From NCBI GenBank assembly GCA_004298075.1, contig SCRK01000131.1, positions 1 through 6,843 of the forward strand: 6,843 bases of DNA, in the 5' to 3' direction. This stretch comes from a bacterium. GTDB taxonomy: Bacteria > Omnitrophota > Gorgyraeia > Gygaellales > Profunditerraquicolaceae. The position numbers were made by a program, and so were the translations under genes. Position 1 is the first letter of the stretch; every line of letters begins with the position of its first letter. Of the stretch, positions 6,496 to 6,843 are shown one piece after another. The notes under the pieces are model-generated. The model was not told where the DNA came from, searched no databases, and saw only the letters and a list, made by a program, of their open reading frames with translations.

Positions 6496-6511
6496 ATTTT
6501 GCTTGCAAAAT
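6496..6511. promoter_or_regulatory. Perfect 7-bp inverted repeat overlapping the tetR -35 region, candidate operator
   Basis: ATTTTGC (6496-6502) and GCAAAAT (6505-6511) are exact reverse complements around a TT spacer, forming the 16-base palindrome ATTTTGCTTGCAAAAT. A second, overlapping dyad is AGCAAA (6489-6494) with TTTGCT (6498-6503). The palindrome covers the proposed -35 hexamer of the tetR promoter. Size and symmetry suit binding of a dimeric regulator such as a TetR protein, but binding is inferred. Confidence 0.45.
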
Positions 6512-6531
6512 TCCCGAAAATAGCATATACT
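6503..6531 (+). promoter_or_regulatory. Putative sigma70-type promoter of the tetR-family gene
   Basis: TTGCAA at 6503-6508 and TATACT at 6526-6531 are separated by 17 bp. The -10 box matches the consensus at 5 of 6 positions and the -35 box at 4 of 6. Transcription would begin near 6538, which is also the A of the tetR start codon. That fits a leaderless or nearly leaderless transcript and the absence of a Shine-Dalgarno sequence there. Confidence 0.45.
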
Positions 6532-6562
6532 TCAATTATGAATGTAAATTCATTAATTGAAG
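6530..6562. promoter_or_regulatory. 33-bp near-perfect inverted repeat covering the tetR -10 edge and start codon
   Basis: The left arm CTTCAATTATGAAT (6530-6543) pairs with the right arm formed by ATTCA (6548-6552) and TAATTGAAG (6554-6562). The loop is GTAA and one T (6553) is bulged, giving 14 base pairs. The ATG at 6538-6540 lies inside the left arm and the -10 box touches its edge. As DNA it could be the autoregulatory operator of the TetR protein. As RNA, if transcription starts upstream, it would hide the start codon in a hairpin. The symmetry is directly visible; the function is inferred. Confidence 0.6.
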
Positions 6563-6843
6563 ATAAATTCATTACGGAGAGGCCGGAGACCTCCTTAAGC
6601 CGCAGGGAGAGGGACAAGCTGCTGCGCCGGAGGGATATCTTGAGGGCGGCAGAGCATGTGTTTGCTTTGAAGGGTTATTATGAGGCAACCATGCAGGATA
6701 TCGCAAGAGACGCTCAATATGCCACCGGCACCGTCTATTTGTATTTTAAGGACAAGGAATCGCTCTATTTCTCGCTGGTGGAGCGTAAATACAGCGATCT
6801 TCTGGCAATTTTAAAGGAGCGCACTTCCGTCGCCCGGGCTGCT
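6538..6843 (+). CDS. TetR/AcrR-family transcriptional regulator, N-terminal 102 residues (3' truncated by window edge)
   Basis: This gene encodes the DNA-binding end of a TetR-type repressor, a dimeric one-component regulator that normally releases its operator when a small ligand binds the C-terminal domain. Residues 29-46 (LRRRDILRAAEHVFALKG) form the usual first helices. The helix-turn-helix is about 51-70, with TMQDIARDAQYATGTVYLYF, followed by KDKESLYF, all typical of the family. The ligand-binding domain lies mostly beyond the window, so the ligand and target are unknown. The ATG at 6538 leaves about 28 residues before the core; this tail is polar and a little longer than usual. No Shine-Dalgarno sequence precedes it, and no better in-frame start is seen before the core. 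The upstream promoter and palindromes suggest autoregulation. The gene is probably a separate unit from the trehalose operon. Confidence 0.92.
   Translation, partial: MNVNSLIEDKFITERPETSLSRRERDKLLRRRDILRAAEHVFALKGYYEATMQDIARDAQYATGTVYLYFKDKESLYFSLVERKYSDLLAILKERTSVARAA
6545..6574 (+). repeat. 11-bp direct repeat TAAATTCATTA, two copies 19 bp apart
   Basis: TAAATTCATTA occurs at 6545-6555 and again at 6564-6574, within the first codons of the tetR gene. The first copy forms much of the right arm of the start-codon palindrome. The 19-bp period is close to two helical turns, so the copies would face the same side of the DNA. The region is AT-rich, so chance is possible. Confidence 0.5.

Noticed and set aside
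6462..6500. GTCCCC hairpin as the rho-independent terminator of the trehalose operon
   Set aside because: On the plus strand the hairpin is followed by CCAGCAAAG rather than a T tract; a terminator function is not supported in that direction.

Overview
The window holds a dense run of genes, all on the plus strand. It starts inside the 3' end of a heavy-metal (Cu+ type) P-type ATPase gene and ends inside a TetR-family regulator gene. GC content looks moderate, intergenic gaps are almost absent up to position 6282, and no gene on the minus strand is supported. An lgt gene shows a bacterium that makes lipoproteins. The mix of genes (DUF5752-like protein, membrane-anchored GT20 enzyme, GT4 trehalose synthase) and the GTCCCC-type intergenic palindrome remind me of uncultured lineages such as Omnitrophota or deltaproteobacteria-like groups. 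That taxonomic guess is weak and rests on recall only.

Layout: 1-470 is the CopA-like C-terminus. 491-1348 is lgt (prolipoprotein diacylglyceryl transferase). 1345-3612 is a two-TM, Cache/HAMP-like sensor module fused to a complete GT20 trehalose-6-phosphate synthase; the start is at 1345 and overlaps lgt by ATGA. 3593-4399 is otsB (trehalose-6-phosphate phosphatase), overlapping by 20 nt. 4399-5064 is a DUF5752-like protein built from two copies of one domain, overlapping by 1 nt. 5071-6282 is a TreT-like GT4 trehalose synthase, with a 6 nt gap. 6309-6404 is a 31-residue single-span membrane microprotein behind a strong ribosome binding site. 6405-6537 is intergenic, with a GTCCCC palindromic element and a putative promoter. 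6538 to the end is a TetR-family repressor, cut by the window edge.

The overlaps from 1345 to 6282 indicate one translationally coupled trehalose operon with lgt at its head. It encodes two biochemical routes to trehalose: OtsA/OtsB (UDP-glucose + glucose-6-phosphate, then dephosphorylation) and TreT (NDP-glucose + glucose, reversible in characterised members). The most unusual gene is the sensor-TPS fusion. Its architecture suggests that trehalose-6-phosphate synthesis is tethered to the membrane and possibly gated by an extracytoplasmic signal. The tandem-duplicated DUF5752-like protein lies between the two routes and is a candidate accessory or regulatory factor.

The tetR upstream region forms a separate regulatory unit. 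A plausible sigma70 promoter is flanked and overlapped by two palindromes. One of them covers the -10 element and the tetR start codon, and no Shine-Dalgarno sequence is present. Autorepression and/or a leaderless or structure-controlled start are therefore reasonable hypotheses.
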